44,038 nucleotides of DNA from an uncultured Bacteroidales bacterium (GCA_949294195.1 CASFGK010000013.1:1-44038); one strand, 5' to 3'. Shown: positions 34,495-44,026, counted from the stretch's first letter. Notes: a model not told the origin generated them from the sequence alone. Program-made: numbers and translations.

Positions 34495-37400
34495 GCAGTC
34501 TTCTATCGGTTTCGGTATACTTGGGGAGCCTCACGGTAAAGCAGGCTCCCTTGAGTACGAAAGATTTCTGATACACTATTTCACCGTTACATTTTTCTAC
34601 TATATTGCGGCATATCGCAAGTCCGAGACCGGTACCTGCGCTCTTTGTCGTAAAGTTAGGTGTAAACAGCTTGCCCAAATTCTCATCGCTCACTCCGGGG
34701 CCGTTATCTTCAAAGACCACATCATAGAAGCCGTCTTTCGTACTGTTGCGCAAGCATATCTGAATCATGCCATGACGTACTTCTTTCCCGTCTTCCGCGT
34801 TTTCCTTCTGCTGTATCTCGATTGCCTGGATTGCATTCGTGATCAGATTCACGAATACACGTATAAGCTGGGGCTTGGGAGCCATGACCATCGCATGCTC
34901 CATACCGAGATATGACATTGTTATATTGTCCTTGTTATCGAAAATCACAAGCTGGTCATGCAGTGTCCTGTCGAGATCGATAAGAACCGGCTCCTCACTG
35001 TAAAGCTTGGCGAAGGTAGAAAATTCGTTTGCAGTATCCGTGAGAATGTCAATATGCTCAAGAACAACAGCAGCGACCTTGTCAAATTTATCGTTCCATG
35101 CCGGGTCATTCTTCTGTTTTAGGCGTATAAGCCTCTGTATTTCAAGCTTTATCGGAGTCAGAGGATTCTTTATTTCATGTGCCACCTGACGTGCCATCTC
35201 ACTCCATGCCTTATCCCTTTCAGCCTGGGCAAGCTGCCGGCTGCTGTCAGACAGATCATGCACCATCCTGTTGTATGCGTCCACCAAACCGGAGATTTCG
35301 TCTTCCCGCTTGTAAATAATGTATTCAAGTCCGTGCAGGTCGGCGGAATTCATCTTCTGTCCCATCTCAATCAGAGGCCTGAACATGGCATTCACTATGG
35401 TCGTACTGACTATAAGCGTTACAATCAGCAATATGAAAAACAGATTGATGATAGTAGCGGCATGGAAAAGCGCATCACGAGTAAAATCATAACTGGTATC
35501 CACATAAGGGGCGCTGACTATGGCCACCATGTCTCCGTCCGAATTGAACAGAGGAGAATAAAGCGCATAGTATTTATGGCCGGCCAGCCGTTCCTTGTGA
35601 ATATAGAATCTCTGGTTCTTGTACTTTATATTATAATAAGCATCCTTGTCAATTCTGGAGCCGAGGATCATCCTGTCGTAAATTTCCGGAGTAGTCGAAC
35701 GGTATACCTTGCCGCCAGGCGTATACAAGGTAACGTCGGTTTTGGTAGTATTTGCCACGTTTTCCATGAACGAAGAGAAATCATGTGTCGCCAGATCCTG
35801 ATAGCTTCCGGCATACATGCACTTCGACTCCAGAAGGGCCTGGATAGTACTGATCCGGTTCGACATCATGTTGAACATGTTCTGTTCGTTTCTGTTATAG
35901 ACAAAAGTCGTACTCACAATGGCTATACTGACAAGGGAGAAGAACAGGGCGCAGAACAATATCGTGTTTATCCTTGACCTGTAATAGTTCTTTCTGAAAA
36001 CCTTTTCCCGCTTTCTCCTGTTCCTCGTAACCAGAAGGAGACCGGCATAGGCAGTAAGAATAAGATAGGAAAATGTAACCAGATACGTCATCACCCCCCG
36101 TACCGGGCGGGATATTATGATGATTTCATCCTGAGATACCTGGTTTGCAAAATGCAGGTATCCTCCGGACTTGAAATGCACGTGCCCTTCTTCAGACCTG
36201 ATTTCATCCTGAAGTTCAGATCCCATGACTGTCGGATAGGCGTATGTGCCCTTGTAATTGACCAGTTTGCCGGATATGAATTTCGAGTATGAATAGAGAG
36301 GGGGTATTACCACCTCGCCGAGCTGTGAATGCTCTCCCAATATGCTGTAATATCCGTTCTCTTCCTTTGAGGCCCTGGACCCGATTTCGATGAACATCCT
36401 GATGATGCCGCACTCATGGGAATAATATATGAACCAACCCGTATAGCTGGATCTCCCGGCGTTGTCATAAGTATACAGGAACCTGGAGTTGTCGGAAATA
36501 GGAGTCCCCGAACGGAGCTTTTGGTTGAAATAGTCCATAGTTTCAATCGCAGAGACGGAAGGCCGCCTGCTTCCCGTCGACTTCAAATCCGAATCCCTGC
36601 ATGTAGAGACAGAGATGTCATAGTCGCTGGAAATACGGTTCAGATAGTTTTCCGTCAACCGGTTCAGAATGATGATATCGTTCGCCGGGTCAACAGCAAG
36701 CGTTGAGAAAAGCGGGTCATTGGCTATGCCTCTTTCTACAGAACGCAACTGCAGCTCCAGCCCCAGGTCCCTGTCAATGGCCAGCCTGTTGGTCCAGACC
36801 ATCATCCTGTCCATCTCCTTCCTGAAGCCCAGGCTGCCTGCAGCTATGCTGAGATACAATGCGCATATCCCGGCATAGACAAACAGGAATTTCCTTGAAA
36901 AAACATTATACCGCAACCCTGTAAGGCTGTATACGACAGGCTTCAGCATCTGAATGAGCATAAGCAGAGCCAGAAAAAGCGTGGTATAGGAAAGATAGAC
37001 CCAAAGAGTATTTACCGAAATGCTGCTCAAAGCATAGAACTCAAGAGATATGTTCGAATTCATTATCAGACTTCTCAGACTGACATGAATATAGGCCGCG
37101 GTAGCGAAGAACATCAGGATAACATACAGAAAGTACGCGTTTTTCACCAGGCGGCCGCTTCTTCGAAGAATATCCCTGACAAATACGTTCCTCATAATGT
37201 ATGTACACATTATGAACAGGAAAAAATACGTATTGACTATAAGGAGAGAGCCGAAAGAATAGAAAAGACGTCCGTCGGCATAGACGTTAGGGGAAAATAT
37301 AGAGACAGAGTTCTGCAGCCTGAATCCCCACAGATAAGCCGCGACCTCCATACACAGAAGAATACCCAGCGATATGAAATAATACTTTATCTCACGATGC

Positions 37401-38140
37401 GTCCACAAATAAAGAACTACCGATACGGTAAAGAAAAAAAGGGCAAGCCACCTGAGGACAGACGCATTTATCGGCAGCATGTCAGGCCTGGCTTCCGCCA
37501 GTATCTTGAACATGGGCGCACCGTCCAGATATACTGTAGAACCTCCGGTATAATTGAGAGGCGTAATGGAAAAATTGGCCGGTACCCTCAGTGCCGGATT
37601 GGCTCCGTTGCCTGTACTGCTTACATCAGAGTAGATTATGTCCTTTACTTCAAGTCCGCCTATGACCCTGCAGCTTACATAATCCGTATCATAGTATACG
37701 ATATACCACTTGGAGCCCAGATTTACGTATGCCGGACTCTCCCTGACTTCCGCAAGCGGAGACGAAAGGTTTCCCCTGAGGTTGGAAAGTCTGGAAAAGA
37801 TAAGCCTGGAACTTATATCGTCGTTTATTACGGGAAACTGGTTGTTCCAGGACTGCAGTGTATCATACACATACCTGTAAATCACCATATCATGAGGCAG
37901 ATTGCCCAGATCCATCCACTGACGATGGTCAGATTCGAGCGCCTGCGACATGAACTTCTCAAGCTGTTCCATTCTTTTCTCCAGTCTCTGCGAGACCTGC
38001 TCGGCGACCTTCTCGGAGTTTCTGGGCTGAGTGTTCACAAGAAGAGACAGGACAAAAAAGGACATTGCAAGAATAAAGGCAAAAGAACTTGCCTTCGCCT
38101 TCATGTAACCGGCTCTTCCCAGTATCGATATTTTACTCAT
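34481..38140 (-). CDS. very large NtrY-like membrane sensor histidine kinase
   Basis: A 1219-residue orphan kinase. The first membrane segment (about 15-35) is followed by an extracytoplasmic domain, then a block of about six membrane helices (from about 230 to 430). A second sensor region, a further helix pair, a third sensor region and a last helix lead into HAMP. The phosphoacceptor is in [18 protein letters not shown] (H988), with the N box [10 protein letters not shown] near 1098-1107 and the G boxes DNGPG (about 1145) and TGLGLAI. The [10 protein letters not shown] form is that of NtrY/PAS-type kinases, which are about 700-750 residues, so this one is much larger. No response regulator gene is adjacent. 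It overlaps rlmH by 8 bases and der by 14. Confidence 0.92.
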   Translation of the reverse strand: MSKISILGRAGYMKAKASSFAFILAMSFFVLSLLVNTQPRNSEKVAEQVSQRLEKRMEQLEKFMSQALESDHRQWMDLGNLPHDMVIYRYVYDTLQSWNNQFPVINDDISSRLIFSRLSNLRGNLSSPLAEVRESPAYVNLGSKWYIVYYDTDYVSCRVIGGLEVKDIIYSDVSSTGNGANPALRVPANFSITPLNYTGGSTVYLDGAPMFKILAEARPDMLPINASVLRWLALFFFTVSVVLYLWTHREIKYYFISLGILLCMEVAAYLWGFRLQNSVSIFSPNVYADGRLFYSFGSLLIVNTYFFLFIMCTYIMRNVFVRDILRRSGRLVKNAYFLYVILMFFATAAYIHVSLRSLIMNSNISLEFYALSSISVNTLWVYLSYTTLFLALLMLIQMLKPVVYSLTGLRYNVFSRKFLFVYAGICALYLSIAAGSLGFRKEMDRMMVWTNRLAIDRDLGLELQLRSVERGIANDPLFSTLAVDPANDIIILNRLTENYLNRISSDYDISVSTCRDSDLKSTGSRRPSVSAIETMDYFNQKLRSGTPISDNSRFLYTYDNAGRSSYTGWFIYYSHECGIIRMFIEIGSRASKEENGYYSILGEHSQLGEVVIPPLYSYSKFISGKLVNYKGTYAYPTVMGSELQDEIRSEEGHVHFKSGGYLHFANQVSQDEIIIISRPVRGVMTYLVTFSYLILTAYAGLLLVTRNRRKREKVFRKNYYRSRINTILFCALFFSLVSIAIVSTTFVYNRNEQNMFNMMSNRISTIQALLESKCMYAGSYQDLATHDFSSFMENVANTTKTDVTLYTPGGKVYRSTTPEIYDRMILGSRIDKDAYYNIKYKNQRFYIHKERLAGHKYYALYSPLFNSDGDMVAIVSAPYVDTSYDFTRDALFHAATIINLFFILLIVTLIVSTTIVNAMFRPLIEMGQKMNSADLHGLEYIIYKREDEISGLVDAYNRMVHDLSDSSRQLAQAERDKAWSEMARQVAHEIKNPLTPIKLEIQRLIRLKQKNDPAWNDKFDKVAAVVLEHIDILTDTANEFSTFAKLYSEEPVLIDLDRTLHDQLVIFDNKDNITMSYLGMEHAMVMAPKPQLIRVFVNLITNAIQAIEIQQKENAEDGKEVRHGMIQICLRNSTKDGFYDVVFEDNGPGVSDENLGKLFTPNFTTKSAGTGLGLAICRNIVEKCNGEIVYQKSFVLKGACFTVRLPKYTETDRRLLTSV

Positions 38141-38606
38141 GATGATAAGGCTCTCCTTTTATTATGGTAAAAGCCCGGTACAGCTGCTCAACAAAAATCG
38201 GGCGGACCATCTGATGTGAAAATGTCATCCTCGAAAGAGAAACCATACCGGAAGAGCGTCTGTACACCGGCTCGGAAAAGCCATATGCCCCTCCTATCAC
38301 AAACACCAGATTCCTCACACCGCCGGAAATCCTTTTCTCCAGCATTCCGGCAAACTCTCTGGAAGAATACTCCTTTCCTCTTTCATCAAGAAGAATCACC
38401 TCGTCCGATTCTTTCAGGCTCTTGAGAATCAGCCCTCCCTCCTTTTCTTTTATCTGTTCCCTGGTAAACGAAGAAACGTTTTTCAGCTCCGGAATTTCCA
38501 CCAGCGTGAACGGAATATAATGCTTCAGCCTGGCACGATAGACCTCAAGTCCGTCCCAGACCCAGCCGCGATCTGTCTTGCCGACAGTGAGCAATGTGAT
38601 ATTCAT
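38133..38606 (-). CDS. rlmH: 23S rRNA pseudouridine1915 N3-methyltransferase
   Basis: SPOUT-class enzyme that methylates pseudouridine 1915 in helix 69 of 23S rRNA. The 157-residue protein has the family core VILLDERGKEYSS, LVFVIGGAYGFSEPVYRR and a C-terminal SHQMVRPIFVEQLYRAF then GEPYHHE. It overlaps the downstream kinase gene by 8 bases. Confidence 0.96.
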   Translation of the reverse strand: MNITLLTVGKTDRGWVWDGLEVYRARLKHYIPFTLVEIPELKNVSSFTREQIKEKEGGLILKSLKESDEVILLDERGKEYSSREFAGMLEKRISGGVRNLVFVIGGAYGFSEPVYRRSSGMVSLSRMTFSHQMVRPIFVEQLYRAFTIIKGEPYHHE

Positions 38607-38622
38607 ATAGTTCCTCTCCGTG

Positions 38623-38654
38623 CAAATATATAAATGTGGCTCGGTATTTGCAAT
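38623..38654 (-). promoter_or_regulatory. promoter of rlmH and the kinase gene
   Basis: Minus-strand -7 TATATTTG (38623-38630) with ATTG at 38651-38654, 20 bases upstream, matching three of four bases of the -33 box. The ATG is 16 bases further on, at 38606. Confidence 0.55.
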
Positions 38655-38666
38655 AAATCCCCAAGC

Positions 38667-38674
38667 TATATTTG
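38667..38674 (+). promoter_or_regulatory. -7 element of the DUF4783 gene
   Basis: TATATTTG, with TTTG 16 bases upstream (38647-38650), a short spacer. The predicted start near 38681 is only about 6 bases ahead of the ATG at 38687. Confidence 0.5.
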
Positions 38675-38686
38675 AAAATATCTCAG

Positions 38687-39091
38687 ATGAAAATCGGGTT
38701 AAACATAGCAGCGGCCATATTGTCGTTTTTTTATGTAACTACTTCAACGGCACAGAGTACAGGCTATGACGTATTCAATCCGATAGCAAAATACATGCAG
38801 GCAGGTGACGCGGAAAAGCTCTCCGCCTGGTTCGCCGACAATCTTGAAATCACCATATTCACAGTCACAAATGATTCAAGCCGCAGTCAGGCGAAACAAA
38901 TAATGAAGACTTTTTTCAATTCCTACACGCCGAGGTCTTTCAATCTCACCCACAAGGCCGGAAGATCAAATATGAAATATGCTTTGGGAACCCTGAATGC
39001 AGGCGGAGAGATATTCGTCGTTACGATATTCGTGAGTTACAAGGACACCTCATACAAAATCCAGCAATTGAAAATAGAAAGGATACAATAA
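38687..39091 (+). CDS. DUF4783 domain-containing secreted protein
   Basis: The ATG at 38687 gives 134 residues; the in-frame TTG at 38672 lies inside the -7 box and is rejected. A signal peptide (LNIAAAILSFFYVTTSTAQS) is followed by an NTF2-like fold typical of DUF4783: IAKYMQAGDAEKLSAWFADN, LEITIF, SRSQAKQIMKTFF, then beta strands ending YKIQQLKIERI. Function is unknown; Bacteroidetes proteins of this type are probably periplasmic. The gene stands alone and is followed at once by the sigma-54 promoter. Confidence 0.85.
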   Translation: MKIGLNIAAAILSFFYVTTSTAQSTGYDVFNPIAKYMQAGDAEKLSAWFADNLEITIFTVTNDSSRSQAKQIMKTFFNSYTPRSFNLTHKAGRSNMKYALGTLNAGGEIFVVTIFVSYKDTSYKIQQLKIERIQ

Positions 39092-39093
39092 TT

Positions 39094-39109
39094 TGGCACA
39101 GTAGTTGCA
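39094..39109 (+). promoter_or_regulatory. sigma-54 (RpoN) promoter, -24/-12 type
   Basis: TGGCAC (39094-39099), five bases, TTGCA (39105-39109). The invariant GG and GC dinucleotides are exactly 10 bases apart, and the match to TGGCACG-N4-TTGCA fails only at the G after TGGCAC. It begins 3 bases after the DUF4783 stop codon. I found no other full match in the window. Confidence 0.7.
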
Positions 39110-39119
39110 ATAAGAAATT

Positions 39120-39193
39120 GCGGTTAGTTTAGTTGTTAATAATAGGGTTATAGTGAAAAGAGGTTGAGCTGTGAAGTTCAACCTCCTTTTTTT
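39120..39193 (+). ncRNA. putative sigma-54-dependent small RNA of about 74 nt
   Basis: From the expected start 12 bases after the -12 GC to the terminator T-run there are about 74 bases with no usable ORF. The first 40 bases are AU-rich and unstructured to the eye (GUUAGUUUAGUUGUUAAUAA), followed by the terminator stem-loop. The layout of promoter, short tract and terminator is that of a free small RNA gene. Its existence is inferred, and I know no matching RNA family. Confidence 0.45.
39160..39193 (+). terminator. intrinsic terminator after DUF4783 gene and putative small RNA
   Basis: Arms GAGGTTGA (39160-39167) and TCAACCTC (39178-39185) pair perfectly around a 10-base loop and are followed by seven T (39187-39193). 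It could serve both the DUF4783 mRNA and the putative small RNA. The minus-strand side has only four T. Confidence 0.85.
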
Positions 39194-39200
39194 GAACACA

Positions 39201-40436
39201 CTACAGATAAACCAGACGACTGCTTGAAGATTCCCGGAAAATCCCGGAAGCGGCATTCTGCAATTCGGCGGCTGTAACGGACTCTACCTTTTCACGTGTC
39301 TGGCTGTCGGACATTACCGTACCATAAGCAAGCAGGCTCTTTCCCATCGACAGACACTGCGACTCCCCGTTGTCCGAGGCTATGGCCAACTGGCCCAGAA
39401 ACTGTTTCTTTGCCGCCGACAGCCTTTTCGGACTCAGTTCCGAGCTCTGCAGCTTCCGGATTTCTTTTGCAATCGCCGACATGCACTTCTCGTAGTTGCT
39501 TTTTTCACATCCGAAACTTATGGCAGCTATCCCGGTATCCGCATACTGTGTGTAGGAACACTCCACACCATATACCCATCCGTGCTTCTCCCTCAGGACA
39601 GAATTGAGCAGGGAATTGCTTGCCGGGCCTCCAAGTATATTGCAGAGCAGCGCAGACGCCACCCTTTCCCTGTCTGCATACAGGGAAGGGGCATAATTGC
39701 CCAATATACAATTCACCTGATGATTACGCTTGTTGACAGTCCTGTCGAACACATTCCCTATCTGTGCCTGGCCGCATACAATACAGTCCAATGACTGTCT
39801 GTCCTTGATTCCGGAAAAATATCCGGCAGCAATGCGTCGCACCATATTCTCCAGCCTCTCCTCCTGTATGTCTGCAACAACAGTGAAAGCCATGTTTTCG
39901 GGAAGGAATTTTTCAGATATGAATTCATGAAGTTCTTCACTTGAAATGCGGCGTACGGAAGACGCTGTTCCAAGTATCGGTCTTGACAGCGGATGTCCGT
40001 GAAAGAGCAGTTCCTCGAAACGGTCATATATTTCTTCTGACGGAGAATCCTTATAGGAGTTGATTTCATCAACCACTACCCCTTTCTCTTTTTCTATCTC
40101 CTTTCCCGGAAAAGCCGGTTCCGTAACAAGCTCAAACAGAAGAGACGCCGCCTTTCTGAGATCTTCCTTAAGAACAGTGGCATGGACTACAATCTCCTCT
40201 TTGGTCGTATAGGCATTGAGTTCTCCCCCGAGTCTTTCAAGACAGGCATTGACAGTAGACGCACTTTTATGTGCCGTCCCCTTGAAAAGCGTATGCTCCA
40301 CAAAATGAGCGATCCCCTCATGGAATCCTGCCTCGTCTCTGGTTCCGCACCGTATGCTCAATGCGCAATACGCCACAGCACTACCGCTTCTTCTCACTGC
40401 GTACCGGAGTCCGCAGTCTGCAGTACCGACAATCAT
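39201..40436 (-). CDS. M16 family zinc peptidase (processing-protease/PqqL type)
   Basis: A 411-residue single-unit member of the insulinase/mitochondrial processing peptidase family. The inverted zinc motif HxxEH is in GIAHFVEHTLFKGT, with the distal zinc ligand Glu in GVVVDEINSYKDSP. GGELNAYTTKEEIVVHATV and the C-terminal M16C half (RNHQVNCILGNYAPS, REKHGWVYGVECSYTQYADTG) follow. No signal peptide is seen, so it is probably cytoplasmic. It follows the hypothetical gene 40453-41301 by 16 bases. Substrate unknown. Confidence 0.93.
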   Translation of the reverse strand: MIVGTADCGLRYAVRRSGSAVAYCALSIRCGTRDEAGFHEGIAHFVEHTLFKGTAHKSASTVNACLERLGGELNAYTTKEEIVVHATVLKEDLRKAASLLFELVTEPAFPGKEIEKEKGVVVDEINSYKDSPSEEIYDRFEELLFHGHPLSRPILGTASSVRRISSEELHEFISEKFLPENMAFTVVADIQEERLENMVRRIAAGYFSGIKDRQSLDCIVCGQAQIGNVFDRTVNKRNHQVNCILGNYAPSLYADRERVASALLCNILGGPASNSLLNSVLREKHGWVYGVECSYTQYADTGIAAISFGCEKSNYEKCMSAIAKEIRKLQSSELSPKRLSAAKKQFLGQLAIASDNGESQCLSMGKSLLAYGTVMSDSQTREKVESVTAAELQNAASGIFRESSSSRLVYL

Positions 40437-40452
40437 ATTTACAGAATAATGA

Positions 40453-41301
40453 TCAGTTTACAGCTTCAGATATACGTTTGATGTCCTCCATAAGGAAGCC
40501 CGGCCCTACCCGCTTTGTAATCCTGTGCTTCCTGAAATAGCACAGCTCCCCGGTCCCGGTATCAATGAGAATCTTATAGCAGAATGCACCCGGCTCGGGA
40601 TCTTCTCTGCATACGGTATACCCGACAACAGTATCAGGACGGCGGTCCATGACATATTCGTCAGCAGTATCGACATCTGTCACGACAATATTCTCCTTGA
40701 AACAACTGCCTTCAACCTTCATGGCTTCAGAAGATATGTCCTCTCCGGCAAATACAACAGTCTTGCCTTTGATATCATTGATATTGTTGGAATACGCAGA
40801 CAGGGAACTGTACGCGACCAGATCTGTCGCGATTGACGACAGCACATGCTGCTGCATTATTTCAAGAACCAAAGGAAGGAAAACAGACTCCCGGCCAGAT
40901 GGAGAATCCACTGCAGCATATGGGAAAGTTATGAGATCCAACATCTTGTCCAGGCCTTTTTCAGCTTCCGGCCCCCCTTTCAGCAAAGACAGGAATTCAA
41001 TCCCCGGAGCAGACTCCCTGCGGAACCGGCCCTTGACCTTGATAAGGAAATAATAGTCCGGATCAGTCTTCATTTCCCGGAATTCATCCATTGTACAGAA
41101 TTCATACGGAGAAATCGCCCATCCGTTCCTCACGGCATCCTTCAATGAAGAATCATAAAACACATTGCCAGACAGCACTATCTTGGTCACCTTCTCGGAA
41201 AAATCCTCTATCTTCACTTTTTTTGTCGTAATCTGCGCCTGAGCCGCAAGACTGACCGGGATGGCGAGTGCAATAACAAGAGAAACAAATATCTTTTTCA
41301 T
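40453..41301 (-). CDS. secreted hypothetical protein
   Basis: I do not recognise a family. The 282-residue protein has a clear signal peptide (FVSLVIALAIPVSLAAQAQ), so it is likely periplasmic. The mature part starts KKVKIEDFSEKVTKIVLSGN and has mixed alpha/beta character. It contains five or so cysteines (for example EFCTMDE, GSCFKEN, YTVCRED, GAFCYK, GELCYF), of which several could pair. It begins a two-gene unit with the M16 peptidase gene. A function linked to envelope proteolysis is possible but is only inferred from location. Confidence 0.75.
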   Translation of the reverse strand: MKKIFVSLVIALAIPVSLAAQAQITTKKVKIEDFSEKVTKIVLSGNVFYDSSLKDAVRNGWAISPYEFCTMDEFREMKTDPDYYFLIKVKGRFRRESAPGIEFLSLLKGGPEAEKGLDKMLDLITFPYAAVDSPSGRESVFLPLVLEIMQQHVLSSIATDLVAYSSLSAYSNNINDIKGKTVVFAGEDISSEAMKVEGSCFKENIVVTDVDTADEYVMDRRPDTVVGYTVCREDPEPGAFCYKILIDTGTGELCYFRKHRITKRVGPGFLMEDIKRISEAVN

Positions 41302-41317
41302 CTGATAATCTTTTTTA

Positions 41318-41325
41318 CAAAGTTA
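41318..41325 (-). promoter_or_regulatory. -7 element of the secreted hypothetical / M16 unit
   Basis: Minus-strand TAACTTTG, 17 bases ahead of the ATG at 41301. It forms one arm of a perfect 9-base inverted repeat (ACAAAGTTA 41317-41325 with TAACTTTGT 41339-41347); the other arm is the dnaX -7 box. Confidence 0.5.
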
Positions 41326-41338
41326 GATATAAATTTTG

Positions 41339-41346
41339 TAACTTTG
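41339..41346 (+). promoter_or_regulatory. -7 element of dnaX
   Basis: TAACTTTG, predicted start near 41353, 12 bases ahead of the dnaX ATG at 41365. No separate -33 TTTG is visible. Confidence 0.5.
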
Positions 41347-41364
41347 TAAGTTATCTACGCAGTT

Positions 41365-43113
41365 ATGTCGGATTATATAGTATCAGCCAGAAAATACCGG
41401 CCGGACAGTTTCGAGACACTCATCGGCCAGGACAACATAGCCCAGACCCTTAAGAACTCCATTTTGCGTGGACAGTTGGCCCATGCATACCTGTTCTGCG
41501 GACCGAGAGGTGTAGGAAAGACCAGTACCGCGCGAATCTTTGCAAAAACCATAAACTGCTCAAATCCCACACCGGACATGGAGCCGTGCGGCAAGTGTGA
41601 ATCATGCCTCTCATTTGCAGAAGGAAGGTCTTACTGCATTCACGAGCTGGATGCTGCCTCAAACAACGGTGTGGATGACATCAAGGCCCTGATGGACCAG
41701 GTCCGCATACCACCGCAGGTAGGAAAATACAGCGTATACATCATCGACGAGGTCCACATGCTTTCCCAGGCTGCGTTCAACGCTTTTCTCAAGACTCTTG
41801 AGGAACCGCCGGCACACGCCATCTTCATTCTTGCCACGACAGAAAAGCACAAGATACTCCCTACCATCCTGTCCAGATGCCAGACATACGACTTCAACAG
41901 AATTACAGTCGACAATATCGTAAGGAATCTGCGCAATATCGCCGAAAAGGAACATGTCAGAATCGATGACGAGAGTCTTCATGTAATCGCACAGAAAGCA
42001 GATGGCGCCATGAGGGATGCACTTACTGTCTTTGACCAGACAGTGGCATTCTGCGGGACTGATGTCAAGTATCAGGATGTATTGAAAAACCTGAATGTCC
42101 TCGACTACGAGCACTGTTTCCTTCTTACAGATGCTTTCCTGCGTGGAGACTATGCTGCAGCGCTGCTCAAATTTGATGAAATCCTGTCCAAAGGGTTCAA
42201 TGCACTCCATTTCATGGCAGCATTAAGTTCCCATCTCAGAGATCTTGTTGTCAGCAAAAGCGCAGGACTTGAAGCACTTCTGGATCTGCCGGATTCCCTT
42301 AAGAAAAGATATAGGGAACAGGCCGGCCGATGTCCGATGCAGTTTCTGTACGATGCGCTGAACATTACTACAGCATGTGAAGCAGGCTACAGAGCAAGTA
42401 TCAACCAGAGACTTCACATAGAATTCGCGCTGATGAAACTTAGCTTCCTGTCCCAAAAGCTGCAGCAGGGACAGGTCAGGACAGTACAGTCCGCAGTTGC
42501 CGTAACAGAAGAAACGCCAAAGGCATTGTCTCCCGCATCATCGCTACAGAAGCAGACAGCCAGCACCAGGGAATCCGCTCCGGAAAGACTGCACCCGGAG
42601 ACATCTGAAGATACCGGGCAGACAGTACCGAGACGAAGGCAGGCCAGAACCGCACCGGCCTCATCCCTTTCCATCAAATCCATGATATCAGGCAATGAAG
42701 AAAATCCGGCGCCAGATACATCAATGGCCAGGTCTTCAGAAATTCCGGATGACGAACTCCTGAAGTTCAAATGGAAAGATCTGGCGGCAGCCTATGCGTC
42801 AAAGCCGAGGCTGTCAAACACATTGAGCGGATCCACCTTGGAAATATCTCTTCAGGACGAAGCAAAATACATAACATTCAACGTTCTGAATGTAGCACAG
42901 AAAGACTGGATAGAATCAAAACTGCTGCACGAGCTTGAAAAGGAATACCGGAAACTTGTCGGCTCCGACAGGATTTACCTCAAGGTCTCAGTCCTTCCCG
43001 ACACAGAGGTGAAACAGACTGTATATATGCCAAGCGAGCAAGCCAGGGACCTGATGTCCAAAAATGAGGAAGTCAAAAATCTGGTAAAGGATTTTGATTT
43101 GGATGTCAAATAA
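41365..43113 (+). CDS. dnaX: DNA polymerase III subunit gamma/tau
   Basis: Clamp-loader ATPase that opens the sliding clamp at the replication fork. The 582-residue protein has Walker A GPRGVGKTSTARIF, a zinc-binding cluster CSNPTPDMEPCGKCESC, DEVH-type Walker B VYIIDEVHMLS and the sensor region FILATTEKHKILPTILSRCQ. A low-complexity linker (about 370-450) precedes a C-terminal tau-like domain. I see no A-rich slippery frameshift site like that of E. coli. LptB follows after 16 bases. Confidence 0.96.
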   Translation: MSDYIVSARKYRPDSFETLIGQDNIAQTLKNSILRGQLAHAYLFCGPRGVGKTSTARIFAKTINCSNPTPDMEPCGKCESCLSFAEGRSYCIHELDAASNNGVDDIKALMDQVRIPPQVGKYSVYIIDEVHMLSQAAFNAFLKTLEEPPAHAIFILATTEKHKILPTILSRCQTYDFNRITVDNIVRNLRNIAEKEHVRIDDESLHVIAQKADGAMRDALTVFDQTVAFCGTDVKYQDVLKNLNVLDYEHCFLLTDAFLRGDYAAALLKFDEILSKGFNALHFMAALSSHLRDLVVSKSAGLEALLDLPDSLKKRYREQAGRCPMQFLYDALNITTACEAGYRASINQRLHIEFALMKLSFLSQKLQQGQVRTVQSAVAVTEETPKALSPASSLQKQTASTRESAPERLHPETSEDTGQTVPRRRQARTAPASSLSIKSMISGNEENPAPDTSMARSSEIPDDELLKFKWKDLAAAYASKPRLSNTLSGSTLEISLQDEAKYITFNVLNVAQKDWIESKLLHELEKEYRKLVGSDRIYLKVSVLPDTEVKQTVYMPSEQARDLMSKNEEVKNLVKDFDLDVK

Positions 43114-43129
43114 TCATAAAATAAAAAGC

Positions 43130-43888
43130 ATGAAACTACGCTGCGAAAATCTCGTCAAGAAATACGGTATAAGAACTGTTGTCAAAGGTGTTTCCATGGA
43201 AGTCTCACAAGGTGAGATCGTGGGATTCCTGGGGCCTAACGGTGCAGGCAAGACTACCAGTTTCTATATGATAACAGGACTGATAGTCCCGAATGCAGGA
43301 CGAATATTCCTTGATGATGAAGATATTACGTCCCTGCCCATGTACAAAAGAGCTCAAAAAGGAGTAGGCTACCTTGCCCAGGAAGCTTCCGTGTTCAGAA
43401 GAATGTCCGTAGAAGACAATATCATGTCTGTCATGGAAATGTCATCTTACACAAAGGCTGAGCGCAAGGAGCGAATGGAGAGCCTGATAGACGAGTTCAA
43501 CTTGCACAAAGTCCGCAAAAGTCTCGGAATCCAGCTCTCCGGCGGAGAGAGAAGACGCTGCGAAATAGCCAGGGCCCTTGCCATCGACCCCAAATTCATC
43601 CTGCTGGATGAACCGTTTGCCGGCGTAGACCCTATTGCAGTGGAAGACATCCAATATATTATAGCCAAACTTAAATATAAAAACATAGGCGTAATCATCA
43701 CCGACCACAATGTAGGTGAAACCCTTGCCATTATCGACAGGGCATACCTGCTATATGAAGGTAACATACTGCAAAGCGGTACACCGGAAGCCCTGGCTGC
43801 AGACGATGAAGTCAGGACAAAATATCTTGGATCCAACTTTATACTGAAACGGTCATCAGCATTCGACAGAGCCCAGGCATTACACTGA
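43130..43888 (+). CDS. lptB: LPS export ABC transporter ATPase
   Basis: ATPase of the LptBFG complex that extracts lipopolysaccharide from the inner membrane. From MKLRCENLVKKYG it has 252 residues; an ATG at 43103, overlapping the dnaX end, would add 9. Walker A is GPNGAGKTTSFYM, the Q loop is YLAQEASVFRRMSVEDN (LptB signature), the signature is LSGGERRRCEIARAL, Walker B is FILLDEPFAGVDP and the switch is ITDHNV. The specific motifs identify LptB rather than a general ABC ATPase. An intrinsic terminator follows directly. Confidence 0.94.
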   Translation: MKLRCENLVKKYGIRTVVKGVSMEVSQGEIVGFLGPNGAGKTTSFYMITGLIVPNAGRIFLDDEDITSLPMYKRAQKGVGYLAQEASVFRRMSVEDNIMSVMEMSSYTKAERKERMESLIDEFNLHKVRKSLGIQLSGGERRRCEIARALAIDPKFILLDEPFAGVDPIAVEDIQYIIAKLKYKNIGVIITDHNVGETLAIIDRAYLLYEGNILQSGTPEALAADDEVRTKYLGSNFILKRSSAFDRAQALH

Positions 43889-43901
43889 ATGGACAATATA
43901 G

Positions 43902-43949
43902 AAAAGAAGCCGACCCAAAAGTAATTTTGAGGTCGGTTTCTTTTTGTTT
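43902..43949 (+). terminator. intrinsic terminator of dnaX-lptB
   Basis: AAAAGAAGCCGACC (43902-43915) pairs with GGTCGGTTTCTTTT (43931-43944) with one G-T wobble; an inner CAAAA/TTTTG pair sits in the loop. The stem ends in a T-rich tract. Confidence 0.8.
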
Positions 43950-44026
43950 TATTGTAGCTAATGGATTCTTCATGGACCTTTGACAGGACTCAGGTATTTT
44001 AGAAGTTCGGAAGCATTTTTTAAGGA

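Noticed and set aside
37085-38170. A 361-codon open frame on the plus strand
   Set aside because: Antisense to the N-terminal half of the histidine kinase; rich in Arg, Tyr and His, as expected of a shadow frame.
38527-38545. A second TGGCAC that could be a sigma-54 -24 box
   Set aside because: No TTGC at the required spacing, and it lies inside rlmH.
41365-43113. Programmed frameshift in dnaX producing a short gamma form
   Set aside because: No A-rich slippery heptamer with a following stem was found.
43889-43924. An 11-codon ORF starting one base after the lptB stop
   Set aside because: It runs into the terminator stem and its composition is set by that stem.
43959-44000. A 13-codon ORF downstream of the lptB terminator
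   Set aside because: Too short, no promoter or conservation evidence visible.
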